From Deltaproteobacteria bacterium (GTDB taxonomy: Bacteria > Lernaellota > Lernaellaia > JACKCT01): a stretch of 64,000 nt of DNA. Shown here piece after piece: positions 17,725 through 27,825 of this stretch. The notes beneath the pieces are model-generated. The model ran no database searches and had not been told where the DNA came from. It worked only from the letters and a program-made list of their open reading frames with translations. Position 1 is the stretch's first letter, and every line of letters begins with the position of its first letter. A program made the translations under genes and the position numbers. Where the stretch lies: NCBI GenBank assembly GCA_027493875.1, contig JAOSJX010000001.1, positions 310,001 to 374,000 on the forward strand, given 5' to 3'.

Positions 17725-18495
17725 TTATTTCGCCCTTCCTCGGGCCGAAAGACGGATCGCCGACAACTGCCGTCCGGTCGGCGCGCCGTCTCGCCGGTGG
17801 CTGAAAAAGGCCGCGGTTTCGCAGGCCGTGCACCGGCGGAAAACACGGATATGCCGGCTTGCGAGGCCCAAGCCGCCAAGCCGGCGAACCGCCGCCAGAG
17901 GAAGATCGAGCGCGGGCTTCTCGGCGCCGGCCGTCCGGACGCATTCCCGTCCCCACGGCGACGCCGCGAAGCGCTCCGCGAGATCGTTCCCCACCTCATA
18001 ACAGCACGGGCCGATGGAGGGCCCGACGAACGCGAGCAGATCGCCGGGGCCGGCGCCGTAACGCGCGAAGGCGCGGACGGTCTCGCCGAGGACATCGGCG
18101 ACCAGCCCGCGCCATCCGGCATGGGCGGCGGCGACGGCTCGGCCTCCCCGTTCGGCGATCAGCACGGGCACGCAATCCGCCGTCAGCACGCCAACCGCGA
18201 GATCCGCGACGTCCGTGATGACCGCGTCGGCTTCTTCGCCGCGCGTCACGGACCGGTCCGGTTTTTCCGTGACGACCTGGACCGCACAGCCATGAACCTG
18301 CTTCGGCAGGAATAAACGCTCGACGCCCAGGGTGGTGATCACGCGCCGTTCGTTCTCGGCCAGCGCCTCCGGCGTTTCCTCTTCGCGGCGGCCGAGGTTG
18401 AGGCCCTGCCGCGGCCCTTCACTCACGCCGCCGGGACGCCCGAAAAAGTGCGCGGCGAACGATTCGCCGCCGACGGCGATCGACCACACGTTCAC
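17725..18495 (-). CDS. pgeF: PgeF/YfiH (laccase-domain) purine nucleoside/peptidoglycan editing protein
   Basis: An intact 256-residue member of the YfiH/DUF152 family; characterised members act as peptidoglycan-editing factor or as purine nucleoside phosphorylase/adenosine deaminase. Seen: GGVSEGPRQGLNLG, the first metal His in PKQVHG, TADCVPVLIA (Cys), AAAHAGWRGL (His) and GPSIGPCCYEVG. Start: GTG 18495, overlapping the rluD stop as GTGA with a strong GGAGGG ribosome site six bases before; the frame also reads open further upstream but into rluD. The rluD-pgeF pairing is widespread and supports the call. Confidence 0.93.
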   Translation of the reverse strand: MNVWSIAVGGESFAAHFFGRPGGVSEGPRQGLNLGRREEETPEALAENERRVITTLGVERLFLPKQVHGCAVQVVTEKPDRSVTRGEEADAVITDVADLAVGVLTADCVPVLIAERGGRAVAAAHAGWRGLVADVLGETVRAFARYGAGPGDLLAFVGPSIGPCCYEVGNDLAERFAASPWGRECVRTAGAEKPALDLPLAAVRRLGGLGLASRHIRVFRRCTACETAAFFSHRRDGAPTGRQLSAIRLSARGRAK

Positions 18496-19448
18496 GGCAA
18501 CCCTCCGAGAAACTCCACGACGCCCGACATGTCCTCTGGAATCGGCGCTTCGAGCGCCATGACGTCGCTTGTCGCCGGATGACGGAATTCGATTTTCCAC
18601 GCGTGCAGCGCCGGCCGACCGATGCCCGACGCCGCTTCCCCGCCGGAGCGGCGAGCCGCTTGACGGCCTTCGCGCCGCCGTACGCCTCGTCCATCAGGAT
18701 CGGCGCGCCGAGGCTTTGAAGGTGGACGCGCACCTGATGCGTGCGTCCGGTGAAAATCACGCACTCCACGAGCGCGAGGCCGCCCCGCTCCCGCAGGACC
18801 CGGTACTGCGTTTTGGCGGAACGCGCGCGCGGCACATCGACGGCCATTTTCTTCCGGTGGACCGGATGCCGCCCGATGGGACGTTCCACGAGTCCGCTTT
18901 TCGGCTTGGGTACGCCGACGGTCAGTGCGAGATAGACCTTGTGCACCGACCGTCCGGAAAACTGGCGCGTCAGCGCGTCGTGCGCCGCGTCGTTCTTGGC
19001 GCACACGATGACGCCGCTGGTTCCCTTGTCGAGCCGGTGCACGATCCCCGGACGCAGCACCCCACCCACACCGGAAAGATCCGCCGCGTGCGCGAGGAGC
19101 GCGTTGACGAGCGTGTTTTCAGGGTTACCCGCGCCGGGGTGGACGACCATGCCCGGCGCCTTGTTGACGACGACGATATCGCGGTCCTCGAAGAGAATAT
19201 CGAGCGGAATGCGCTGCGGCTTGGCGCGCCCGGGCTCGCTTTCGGGAATCCGGCCTTCGACGCGTTCTCCGCCGCGCAACCGCGCCGACGGTTTCGCGGC
19301 GTGCCCGTCGACCAGCAGGTAGCCTTCGCCGATCAGGACGGCGGCGCGGGAGCGTGACAAGCCGTCGACCGCGTCGGCGACGAAGGCGTCCACGCGCCGG
19401 CCGCGCGCGTCGTCGCCCGCGACGAAGGCGATCGCCTTTTTCCGCCAC
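18492..19448 (-). CDS. rluD: RluD-type 23S rRNA pseudouridine synthase
   Basis: Converts uridines of 23S rRNA helix 69 to pseudouridine if it is a true RluD orthologue. Seen: an S4-like N-terminal domain (LSRSRAAVLIGEGYLLVDG), DIVVVNKAPGMVVHPGAGN, the catalytic motif GIVHRLDKGTSGVIVCAKND with the essential Asp, GRHPVHRKKMAV, and GRTHQVRVHLQSLGAPILMD. A break near 18620 shifts the C-terminal IEFRHPATSDVMALEAP into another frame, and an A5 run near 19440 shifts the first residues. GTG 19448 is the likely start. The gene overlaps pgeF by 4 bases. Confidence 0.9.
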
Positions 19449-19455
19449 GGCCGGA

Positions 19456-20869
19456 TTATGCCTTTTTCGAAAAAGCGCGGTACGCGCGATAGGCGGCGTA
19501 CACGTCGCCCCGGTGGATCAATTCGAAAGGGCTGTGCATCGACAGCACCGGCGGGCCGACGTCCAGCACCTCCGCGCCGAGGTTGGCGATAAATTTGGCG
19601 ACGGTACCGCCGCCGCCCTCGTCCACCTTGCCCATTTCCGCGCTCTGCCACGGCACCCCGGCGGCGTTAAAGAGGCGGCGGATCTCGCCGACGTACTCGG
19701 CGGACGCGTCCGACGCGCCGGACTTACCGCGCACGCCGGTGAATTTTTTCAAAACGACTCCGTGCCCCGCGCGGGCCGCGTTGCGCCGGTCGTGCACGTC
19801 GGGCCATTCCGGGTCGATCGCCGCGGCGACGTCCGCGGAGAGGACCTTGGACCGCTCCAGCGCGGTGCTGACGTCGATCCCGCGCACCTCCGCGCCCGCC
19901 GCGCGGATCGATTCCTCAATCACGCGGTGCAGAAAACGCCCCTGCGCGCCGGTGTTTCCGAAGGACCCGACCTCTTCTTTGTCGAAGCAGATCGCGATGC
20001 GTGTATTCTCCGCGTCGTCCGCGTCGATCAGCGCGCGCACGGCCGTGAACGAACACACGCGGTCGTCGTGGCCGTATCCGCCGACGAAACCGCGGTCGAG
20101 CCCGACGTAGCGCGCCGGTCCCGCGGGCGTCAGCTCCAACTCGGCACTGACGAAATCCTCCTCGGTCGTGCCGAACCGCTCGTTCAGAAGACTCAACACG
20201 CCGAGACGCACGCGGTCGGTATCCGTTTCCCTTGCCGATCGGCACGCCGCCCGCCACCACGCTGAGTTTTTCGCCGGGAATCGCGTCCGCGAGCCGTTTC
20301 GTATTTTGCTTTTGGCCCGACAGATGCGGCAGCAGATCGACCACCGTGAACACCGGATCGTCCTCGTCCTCACCAATGCTGATCTCGGCGGTGCGACCGT
20401 CGGCCAGCACGACCACGCCGTGCAGCGCCAGCGCGCGCGTCACCCATTGGTGTTTGCGGATGCCGCCGAAATAATGCGTTTTGAGCATGGCGATGCCGAA
20501 ATCTTCGTAGAGCGGCCGCCCTTTGAGATCGAGGCGCGGGCTGTCCTGGTGCGCCGCGACAATCAGCACGCCGTCGGTTACCGGCTTTCGGCCGAGACGA
20601 ACGAGCGCCACGGCTTTGTTGCGGTACGGAAAAACCAAACGGTCCTTCGCCAAAGCCGATCCCGGCTCGGCAAACCCCTTCTCGCGCGCCAAGCCGAGAA
20701 GAAAATTCGTGGACGCGCGTTCGGTTTTGACGCCGGACAAATAGCGCCGATATTCCTCAACAAGCTCGGCCGCCTCGCCGTCCCACTCCCGGCCGAACAG
20801 ATCGCGGCTGTGCCGGCTTTGATAGGCGAGCTTGTTTTTTCGATCCCGAAGCGTGTCATTATCGGCCAT
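19456..20869 (-). CDS. M18-family aminopeptidase
   Basis: A cytoplasmic zinc aminopeptidase releasing N-terminal (often acidic) residues. Seen: LIVAAHQDSPRLDLK with the first metal His and Asp, FDKEEVGSFGNTGAQG containing the catalytic Glu-Glu pair, and the C-terminal LGPPVLSMHSPFELI-like segment (VLSMHSPFE) with the last metal His. A break near 20225-20240 divides the protein; both halves are normal. The length, about 470 residues, fits M18. It overlaps the protease gene by 11 bases and is followed by rluD after 7 bases, so it lies in the same minus-strand operon. Confidence 0.9.
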
Positions 20870-22280
20870 GAAGTCTCCTTTTTAGTCCCGGAAGAGCGAC
20901 GGCGAGGTGCACTTCCGCGCCCGCACGGTCGACGAGCATCAGCGCCAGCCCTCCCTTCGGCAGCGACCGCAACATCTGGTCGTAGACGGCGCGGCTCGTG
21001 ATTTTCCGGTCCTCGATATCGACGATCACGTCGCCGGCCGCGAGGCCCGCCAAATCGGCCGGCGATCCGATCGCGACGTGATCCACGGCCACCGCCGGCT
21101 CGGTGACGGCGGTGTCGCGGTTAGTGCGTTTCGTTTCCCGCACCATCGCGCCGATCCGGTCCGTCTCGCGCTTCACGATAATGGAATCGCTCTCATCGTC
21201 GTTCGGAAACGGTTTGAGGGACACCGGGACGACGATCTCCCGGCCGTCGCGCCACAACGTTATCCGGTGCTCGGTCCCGGGCGGCGCCTCGGCCACAACG
21301 TTTTGAAGATGCGTCGAATTGCGGAGCGCCGCCGCGTCGAAGTCGAGCATCACGTCCATCTCGCGGACGCCGCCCGCGTGCGCGGCGCCGTCCTCGAAGA
21401 CGCGGTTGACCAATACGCCGCCCTCCGCGCGCGGAACGCGGCGGAGATATGCGCTGCAGGTTGTCGTCGGATCCTGAATCCGCACGCCGAGATAACCGCG
21501 GCCCACGCTTCCGTCCTTGAGCAGCGCCTCGGCGATTTCGCCCGCCATGTCCGCGGGAATGGCGAAACCGACGCCGTTCGCGCCCGCCATGATCGCCGTG
21601 TTGATCCCGATAACCCGCCCTTCGAGGTCGAGCAGCGGCCCTCCCGAGTTGCCTTGGTTGATCGCCGCGTCCGTTTGAATAAAACGTTCGTACCGCTGCA
21701 GCCCCATGTCCTTGCGCCCGATGGCGGACACCACCCCGGCGGAGACGGAGCCCGCCAGCCCGAAGGGCGATCCGACCGTGACCACCCACTCCCCGACCGC
21801 CGGTTTGGCGTCGGCCGCAAGCCGGAGCACTTCGAGACCGCTTGCGTCCACCTTGAGAAGCGCGAGATCCGTCAGCCGGTCCGAGCCGATCACGTGCGCT
21901 TCCATGGTCTGGCCGCCCGGCAGCGTGACGAGAATCCGGCCCGCGCCGCGCACGACGTGATCGTTCGTCAGGATGACGCCGTCGGCGCGGTAAACGATAC
22001 CGGACCCGACGTTGTCCACGCGGCGGGCCAGGCCGAAGTGGTGCGCCGACCAGAGCGAGTCCTCGTCGACGCCAAGGACGCGCGCGGTGCGGATCTGAAC
22101 CACGCCGCGTTCCGCCTTCTCGGCCACCCGCGTCACGGCTTCGCGCCACTCGGGCGCCCGTTCGGCCGCCGCGGGCACGGGCGCCGGCATGGGCGCTTCG
22201 GGCGTCGCCGGAACGACCTCCCGCGTGCACGCCGCGGCGACCGTCAGCGCCAGCATCGCGATCCACGCGCGGCTACGCAT
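20859..22280 (-). CDS. HtrA/DegP-like serine protease, lipoprotein-anchored
   Basis: An intact 473-residue S1C protease for envelope quality control. Seen: a signal peptide ending LTVAAAC, a plausible lipobox, so it may be anchored rather than soluble; a Pro/Ala linker; and the catalytic triad His in LTNDHVVRG, Asp in LTDLALLKV and Ser in INQGNSGGPLLD. Two PDZ-like regions follow (GRGYLGVRIQDP and VAIGSPADLAGLAAGDVIVD). The GVGFAIPADM segment is typical. Its start overlaps the patatin gene by 8 bases. The lipid anchor is a prediction from one motif only. Confidence 0.93.
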   Translation of the reverse strand: MRSRAWIAMLALTVAAACTREVVPATPEAPMPAPVPAAAERAPEWREAVTRVAEKAERGVVQIRTARVLGVDEDSLWSAHHFGLARRVDNVGSGIVYRADGVILTNDHVVRGAGRILVTLPGGQTMEAHVIGSDRLTDLALLKVDASGLEVLRLAADAKPAVGEWVVTVGSPFGLAGSVSAGVVSAIGRKDMGLQRYERFIQTDAAINQGNSGGPLLDLEGRVIGINTAIMAGANGVGFAIPADMAGEIAEALLKDGSVGRGYLGVRIQDPTTTCSAYLRRVPRAEGGVLVNRVFEDGAAHAGGVREMDVMLDFDAAALRNSTHLQNVVAEAPPGTEHRITLWRDGREIVVPVSLKPFPNDDESDSIIVKRETDRIGAMVRETKRTNRDTAVTEPAVAVDHVAIGSPADLAGLAAGDVIVDIEDRKITSRAVYDQMLRSLPKGGLALMLVDRAGAEVHLAVALPGLKRRLHGR

Positions 22281-23196
22281 GAGGCCACCTCTTGTGGCGC
22301 CGCAAAAACCGCGGCAGGCGACGCAGCCGCGCCAGATCGCGGCGGATGGCGGGCAGCGCGTCGCGCGCCGCCCGGCGGCCGGCTTCGATGAGATCGTCGG
22401 CGCGCGTGAAATCCGCCCAATGGATGTGGCCGACCTGCGGAGTAATCACCGTGTCCGCGAATTCGAGCTGCAGTTCCGTCAACGCGCGCTTGGTGATCTG
22501 ATGCGTGCGGAAATAAATCTCCAGCGCGCGCGTATCGCCCTCCAACATCGGGAGTTCGTGGATCACGTTGGCGGCGATCACGTAGTCCGCGCCCATCGCG
22601 CGGGCCACCGTCACCGGCACCATATTGCGGATACCGCCGTCCACGCACAGCCTCTTTCCGAGCGGAACGGCCGGAAACGCGCCCGGGACGGCGGACGAGG
22701 CGGCCACCGCGTCGATGAGCGATCCCCGGTCGACGACCACCTGCTCGCCCGTCACGATATCCGTCGTCACCGCGCGAAACGGTACTTTGAGCGAGCGGAT
22801 ATCCCGATCGTCCACAAAAGCCGCCAACACCTCGTAAAGATCGGCCGCCTCCAGCACGGACGGACGCGTGACCGTCTGCGCGATGGCGCGCCCCCGGGCG
22901 ATATACTGGCTGACCGTGTCGAGCATGCTGGCCTGCGTCTCCTCCGCGTTGCGCCGCAGCCGGTGGATGCGCGCCGCCTTGAACGACGGGGAGCGCAAAT
23001 ACGTGACGGCGTCGGCCATGACCGGCTCGATCGTGCCGTCCCGGCAGAACGCGCCGCCGACCAGCGCGCCCATGCTCGTTCCGGCGACCAGATCGATCGG
23101 CACGCCGTCGCGGCGCAACACCTCGATAAGTCCCAGGTGGGCCAGCCCGCGCGCAGCGCCGCCACCCAAAGCCAGTCCGATCACGACGCGAGACAC
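22273..23196 (-). CDS. Patatin-like phospholipase, RssA type
   Basis: An intact 307-residue serine acyl hydrolase. Seen: the oxyanion glycine-rich motif LALGGGAARGLAHLG near the N-terminus, the nucleophile elbow GTSMG, and the second catalytic residue in VDGGIRNMVPV (DGG). An Arg-rich tail (RRLPRFLRRHKRWPH) closes the protein and could promote membrane contact. Family members cleave membrane phospholipids or lysolipids; the natural substrate is not known here. Adjacent to an envelope protease gene, which suggests an envelope-stress or lipid-turnover context. Confidence 0.92.
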   Translation of the reverse strand: MSRVVIGLALGGGAARGLAHLGLIEVLRRDGVPIDLVAGTSMGALVGGAFCRDGTIEPVMADAVTYLRSPSFKAARIHRLRRNAEETQASMLDTVSQYIARGRAIAQTVTRPSVLEAADLYEVLAAFVDDRDIRSLKVPFRAVTTDIVTGEQVVVDRGSLIDAVAASSAVPGAFPAVPLGKRLCVDGGIRNMVPVTVARAMGADYVIAANVIHELPMLEGDTRALEIYFRTHQITKRALTELQLEFADTVITPQVGHIHWADFTRADDLIEAGRRAARDALPAIRRDLARLRRLPRFLRRHKRWPHA

Positions 23197-23253
23197 GATC
23201 CGCTCCCGGCCATCATTCCACGGGCTGCCGTTCCTGCGAAAACGTCGATGCCG

Positions 23254-23577
23254 CTACTGGAGAAGGGCGGGTTGTTTGCCCTTGTGAAGGTACTTCCCAC
23301 CCGTTAGATCCGAAAGGCTCTCCAGGAACCGCCGGCGGCACGCCGCGCAGAGGTACAGGTCGATCTCCTGAAAAACCTCTTTTTCCAAATCCTCCTGCGA
23401 GATCGTTTCGAGATTCTCGAGGAGCGTACTGATCTTGCGTTCCCGTTCGCCGGCGTCGTCGCCGGCGTCGGGCAAATAGCCGTCGAACGCCGAGGCGATG
23501 CGGATGTGCACGTCGTACCGAACGGCGCCCAAAAGCAGCTCGTTCCCGCATGCGCTGCAATTATAGGTGCGCGTCAT
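23254..23577 (-). CDS. Small zinc-ribbon protein
   Basis: A 107-residue protein without a recognised name. Seen: CSACG near the N-terminus and CAACRRRF at about residues 81-88, four cysteines in two CxxC pairs that should bind zinc, separated by an acidic helical region (ERERKISTLLENLETISQEDLEKEV). The start is ATG 23577, inside the end of selA (17-base overlap), giving a family-like N-terminus; a longer open frame upstream overlaps selA and is rejected. The co-transcription with selA is clear from the overlap; a role in selenium metabolism is not. Confidence 0.75.
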   Translation of the reverse strand: MTRTYNCSACGNELLLGAVRYDVHIRIASAFDGYLPDAGDDAGERERKISTLLENLETISQEDLEKEVFQEIDLYLCAACRRRFLESLSDLTGGKYLHKGKQPALLQ

Positions 23578-25003
23578 TTTCTCTTTCCCCGCGGAAAATC
23601 GTGGCCAACGCATTCTGGATAAGCGCATCGTCACCGTCAAGAAGCGTGCGGACGTCGAGCCACACGGCATCCTCCGCCACCCGCGCGATGACGGGCGGAT
23701 CGGCCGCTCGAAGGCGCCGTTCGAGTTCCCCGGCGGAAAAATCCCGCGGCGCAACCCGCACGGCGTAACTGTCGATATCCCGCCCCGGCAGCGCTCCGCC
23801 CCCGACGCGGGCTTTTGCCGCCTCCACGCGAAAATCGACCCGCGGCCCGCACACGCGCGTCAAGCGGCGTTTCAGCGCCTGCGCGTGTTTTTTGACCGCG
23901 CCCGGCGGCCGGGCGGCCATTCGAAGAATCGGCACCGCCTCTTCGGCAACGCGGGGATCGCGGTAGAGACGCAGCGTCGCTTCGAGCGCCGCAATCGTCA
24001 TTTTGTCCACGCGCAGCGCCCGCGCCAGAGGATTTTTCCGGCAAAGGTCGACCCAGCGGCGTTCTCCGGCGATGACGCCGGCCTGCGGGCCGCCGAGCAT
24101 TTTGTCGCCGGAAAAGGTGACGAGCGCGCATCCCGTCTTCACCGCGTCCTGCACCGACGGCTCCCGCGCGTCGGGCGTGAGCGAGCCGCTGCCGAGATCC
24201 CAAACGACCGGAAGGCCGAGTTCGCCCCCGAGCGCCGCGAGGTCCGCCGCGTCCGTTTCCTCGACGAAGCCCTCCATCGCGAAGTTGCTCTTGTGCACCT
24301 TGAGGATCAGCGCCGTCGCATCCGTCACCGCCGCGCGGTAGTCGGCGAGACGCGTTTTGTTGGTCGTACCGATTTCCACGAGACGCGCCCCGCTCTTTTG
24401 CATGATCTCCGGAATGCGGAACGATCCGCCGATCTCCACCAGTTCGCCGCGGCTGACGATCGCCTCGCGCCCGTCGGCCAGCGCGTTGAGCGCGAGGAGC
24501 ACCGCCGCCGCATTGTTGTTGACCGCGAACGCGGCCTCCGCGCCGGTGATCTCCGCGAGCAGCGCGTCGACGTGATCGTGGCGCGATCCGCGCGCGCCGG
24601 CGCCCAAGTCGTATTCGAGATTCGAGTAACCGCGCGCGACAGCCGCCACCGCCTCCACCGCGTCCGCCGCCAGCGGCGCGCGCCCGAGATTCGTGTGAAC
24701 AAGGATGCCCGTCGCGTTGACGACGCGACGGAGACGGGGTGCGGCGGCGCGGTCCGCTTCGTCCAAAATCGCGCCGGTCACCGCCGCCCGTGACAGATCG
24801 ACCGTCTCACCGCGCCGAACGCGCTCGCGCATCGCCTCAACCACCGCGCGCGCGGCCCGGCTCATCGTCCCGCGCCCGTGACGCTGCGCCGCCCGCTCGA
24901 TCTCCGGCCATGTCAGGACAGCCCCGACGGCGGGTAGATCGCGTAAGAGTTTGTTCTGACTTGATTTATTTTTCATTTCCGACTTTCTTTCCGAAGCGTT
25001 CAT
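23561..25003 (-). CDS. selA: L-seryl-tRNA(Sec) selenium transferase
   Basis: SelA converts seryl-tRNA(Sec) to selenocysteyl-tRNA(Sec) using selenophosphate, with PLP. An intact 480-residue protein. Seen: the N-terminal tRNA-binding region (LRDLPAVGAVL), VVNATGILVHTNLGRAPL, the YSNLEYDLGAGARGSRHDHV segment, AAFAVNNNAAAVLLAL, GGSFRIPEIM, VHKSNFAMEGF, and the PLP-lysine motif TFSGDKMLGGPQAGVI. Start at ATG 25003 or the in-frame ATG 27 bases later. Its presence shows the organism makes selenocysteine and supports the Sec codon at 14980-14982. selB, selD and selC are not in this window. Confidence 0.96.
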   Translation of the reverse strand: MNASERKSEMKNKSSQNKLLRDLPAVGAVLTWPEIERAAQRHGRGTMSRAARAVVEAMRERVRRGETVDLSRAAVTGAILDEADRAAAPRLRRVVNATGILVHTNLGRAPLAADAVEAVAAVARGYSNLEYDLGAGARGSRHDHVDALLAEITGAEAAFAVNNNAAAVLLALNALADGREAIVSRGELVEIGGSFRIPEIMQKSGARLVEIGTTNKTRLADYRAAVTDATALILKVHKSNFAMEGFVEETDAADLAALGGELGLPVVWDLGSGSLTPDAREPSVQDAVKTGCALVTFSGDKMLGGPQAGVIAGERRWVDLCRKNPLARALRVDKMTIAALEATLRLYRDPRVAEEAVPILRMAARPPGAVKKHAQALKRRLTRVCGPRVDFRVEAAKARVGGGALPGRDIDSYAVRVAPRDFSAGELERRLRAADPPVIARVAEDAVWLDVRTLLDGDDALIQNALATIFRGERENDAHL

Positions 25004-25073
25004 TCTCTTTTCGGGACGTTGTGCCGCTGTTAATATGAGTCGTTCTCTCCAAAATTAAAACGCAAGGATCAGG

Positions 25074-26736
25074 ATGTCAGACCGCCAGCAGCTCGGCAAG
25101 ATTCTCCTCGAAGCGCAGATGGTCCGCCGCGAGGATATCGAAAAAGCCCTCGAAGAGCAGAAACGCACGGGCATCCGGCTGGGCGAAGCGCTCGTCAAGC
25201 TCGGGCTTGTTAAAGGTGAGGATATCCACTGGGGGCTCTCGCACCAACTCGAAGTTCCCTTCATCCGCTTGCGTCCCGACGCCGTGGACGCCGAAGCCGT
25301 CGCGCTCGTGCCCGAAGCCGTGGCGCGCAAACTTCGCGTTGTGCCGTTTTTCGTCGCCGACGACGAGCTGACCGTCGTCATGGACGATCCGACGCGCGCG
25401 AAGGTCGTTGCCGAACTCCAGGCGGTTACGGGATGCAAGATCAATCCCGCGATCGGCATCCCCGAGGAAATTCAGGAAACGCTCGACACTGTCTACGCCG
25501 CGCACGGCACGCCCGATCTCGAACCGACGCCCTACGCCGGTTCGCTCCTTCCGGACGACGCGCTCTCCGCCTCCGTGGCCGACGCGAGCGGGGGAGACCC
25601 TGCTCTGGTCGCTGCTTCGCGCGTCCGGCGAAAAACGCGCCACGGCCGTGCACTTCGAACCGTGGAACGGCGGCGCGCGCGTCCGGCTGCGCGTCGACGG
25701 GCACCTCCAGGACGCCGGGGAACTGTCCGCCGGCTGGGCGCGAACCGTGGTTCAACGCGTGCGCGAAACGCTCGAATCCCCCGGCGAACAGGGCCCGCAC
25801 CTTGAAGGCTTCATCCGCTCGCCGGAAAACGGAACGCACGGCCTGTATTACGTGACCATCGTCGCCAGCCGGCGCGGCCCGTCCGTCACGTTCATCGACA
25901 TTTCCGCGCCGGAGTTCGGCGCGTCGCTGTCGGAACTGGCCGTTCCCACGGAGGACCGCGACGAACTGATCGAACTGCTCCGCGCGCGCTCCGGCGTCGT
26001 GCTGGTCGCGGGAACGAACCGCGCGCAGAAGCTCAGGTTTTTCGACTTGTTGCTGCGCGAGAAGAAAGCCGCCGAGCGCAAGACGTTCACCCTCGGACGC
26101 ATGCCGTGGTTCTCGGAAGACCGGTACATTCAGGTCCGCGTCCGCACCGAGGAAGCGGGCGAGGCGCTCGACGCCCTGCGCGTCATCGCCGAGCAGGAGC
26201 CCGACATCGTCGCCGTCGAGGACGCGTGGAACGAGCGCGTCGTCGCCCTCATTTTCCAATCGGTGCAGCGCCCGGTGCTCTGCATGGCCGGACTGCACTT
26301 GCGAACGGCGCTCGCCGCGTTGGAATACACGCTTGACGCGGTCCCCAACCGCACGCTTGTGGCCGAGGGTCTGCGCGGCGTCGTCGCCGTGGCCGCCTTC
26401 CGGCGCCTTTGCCCGGAATGCCGAAAGCCCGACGAGAGGACCGCGGAGGCCGCGCGCAAGCTGGGACTGTCGCACGCCGAGATCAAAGCCGGCGCGTTGC
26501 GCCGCGCCGAGGGGTGCGCCGTGTGCGGCGGCGGCTTCTCGGGCCTCGTCCCGGTGGTGGAAGTGCTCCGCGTCGACCGCGAAACCGCGGAGTACCTGAA
26601 GATCGAAGAAAGCGGCCCCAAGATCCGCGACCACCTGCTCGCCAAGGGTTACCGCGCCATCGACGTGAAGGTCCGCAATCTGATTCTCGCCGGCGAAATC
26701 GAATTCGACGAATACCCCTACGCGGAGGGCGGTTGA
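25074..26736 (+). CDS. GspE/PilB-like protein with degenerate ATPase motifs
   Basis: About 554 residues. Residues 1-140 match the N1/MshEN domain of type II secretion and pilus ATPases (LGKILLEAQMVRREDIEKAL, LGEALVKLGLV, PFIRLRPDAVD). After a frame break near 25590 the ATPase region follows, but the Walker A loop reads VLVAGTNRAQKL, without GxxxxGK[ST], and the Walker B region reads DIVAVEDAWNE rather than the usual acidic core. The tetra-cysteine zinc element is kept (CPECRK and CAVCGGGF, then GLVPVVEVL). It therefore looks like a non-hydrolysing paralogue. pilT begins 1 base after its stop, so the pair is co-expressed and may regulate pilus dynamics (inference). Confidence 0.85.
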
Positions 26737-26737
26737 G

Positions 26738-27822
26738 ATGGCGGATCTCGACAGGTACCTCAAATTCGTCATCGACCAGGGCGCCAGCGATCTGCACATG
26801 GCGACGGGCTCGCCGCCCATCGTGCGTATCCACGGGAAAACTTTCGCCCGTGAAGCAACCGGATTTCGAGCACGCGGTCCTCAAGAAAATGTTCTTTGAA
26901 ATCATGAGCGAACGCGTGCGCAAGGAATTCGAGGAAAAAATCAGGCGGATTTCATCTACTCGTTTTCCACCGTCGCCCGCTTCCGCGGCAACGTGTATAT
27001 GCAGCGCCACGGCATTGCCGGCGCCTTTCGGCAAATCCCGACGAAGATCATGACGTTGCCGGAGCTTGGATTGCCGCGCCCGATCCAAAGCCTGACGCAA
27101 TTGACGAAAGGGTTGGTCGTCGTCACCGGCCCCACGGGTTCAGGGAAATCGACCACGCTCGCGGCCATTATCGACGCGATCAACGGAGAACCGGCGCGAG
27201 CACATTCTCACGGTCGAAGACCCGATTGAGTTCGTGCACTCGTCGAAGAAAAGCCACGTGACGCAGCGGCAGATCGGCGATCACGTGGACAGCTTCGCCG
27301 ACGCGCTCCGGGCCGCGCTGCGCGAGGACCCGGACATCATTCTCGTCGGCGAGATGCGCGACCGGGAAACGATCGCGCTCGCCATCACCGCCGCGGAAAC
27401 GGGCCATCTCGTTTTCGGCACGCTGCATACCTCCAGCGCCACGAAAACCGTCGACCGCATCATCGATTCGTTTCCCGCCGACATGCAGGACCAGATCCGC
27501 GTCATGCTTTCCGGAGTCGCTCAAGGGCGTCGTCGCGCAGACGCTGCTGCCCAAGGCGGACGGCACCGGCCGCGTCGGCGCGTATGAGGTGCTGCTCGGG
27601 ACGCCGGCGCTGGCGAACATCATCCGCGAACGCAAGACCTTTCAGATCCCGTCGCTCATTCAAACGAGCAAAATCTACGGGATGCAGCTTCTGGACGAGG
27701 CGCTCCTCGACCTTCTGAAAAAACGCATTATCAAGCCGTCCACCGCGTACATCGCCGCCGTGGACAAAAAAGCGTTCGCCAACTATCTCGACGACGCCGA
27801 GAAAAAGGAATTGGGTTTGTAA
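26738..27822 (+). CDS. pilT: PilT type IV pilus retraction ATPase
   Basis: The inner-membrane motor that depolymerises type IV pili. Seen: the N-terminal PAS-like part ([17 protein letters not shown]), [12 protein letters not shown], Walker [12 protein letters not shown], the Asp box EDPIEFVH, Walker [11 protein letters not shown], the His box [14 protein letters not shown], and the C-terminal [18 protein letters not shown]. About 360 residues, usual for the family. Breaks near 26845, 26945, 27200 and 27525 scatter these motifs over frames, but all are present and canonical. It shares an operon with the degenerate GspE/PilB-like gene and a REC/DUF4388 gene; no pilins or true pilB are in the window. 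Confidence 0.93.
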
Positions 27823-27825
27823 TCT

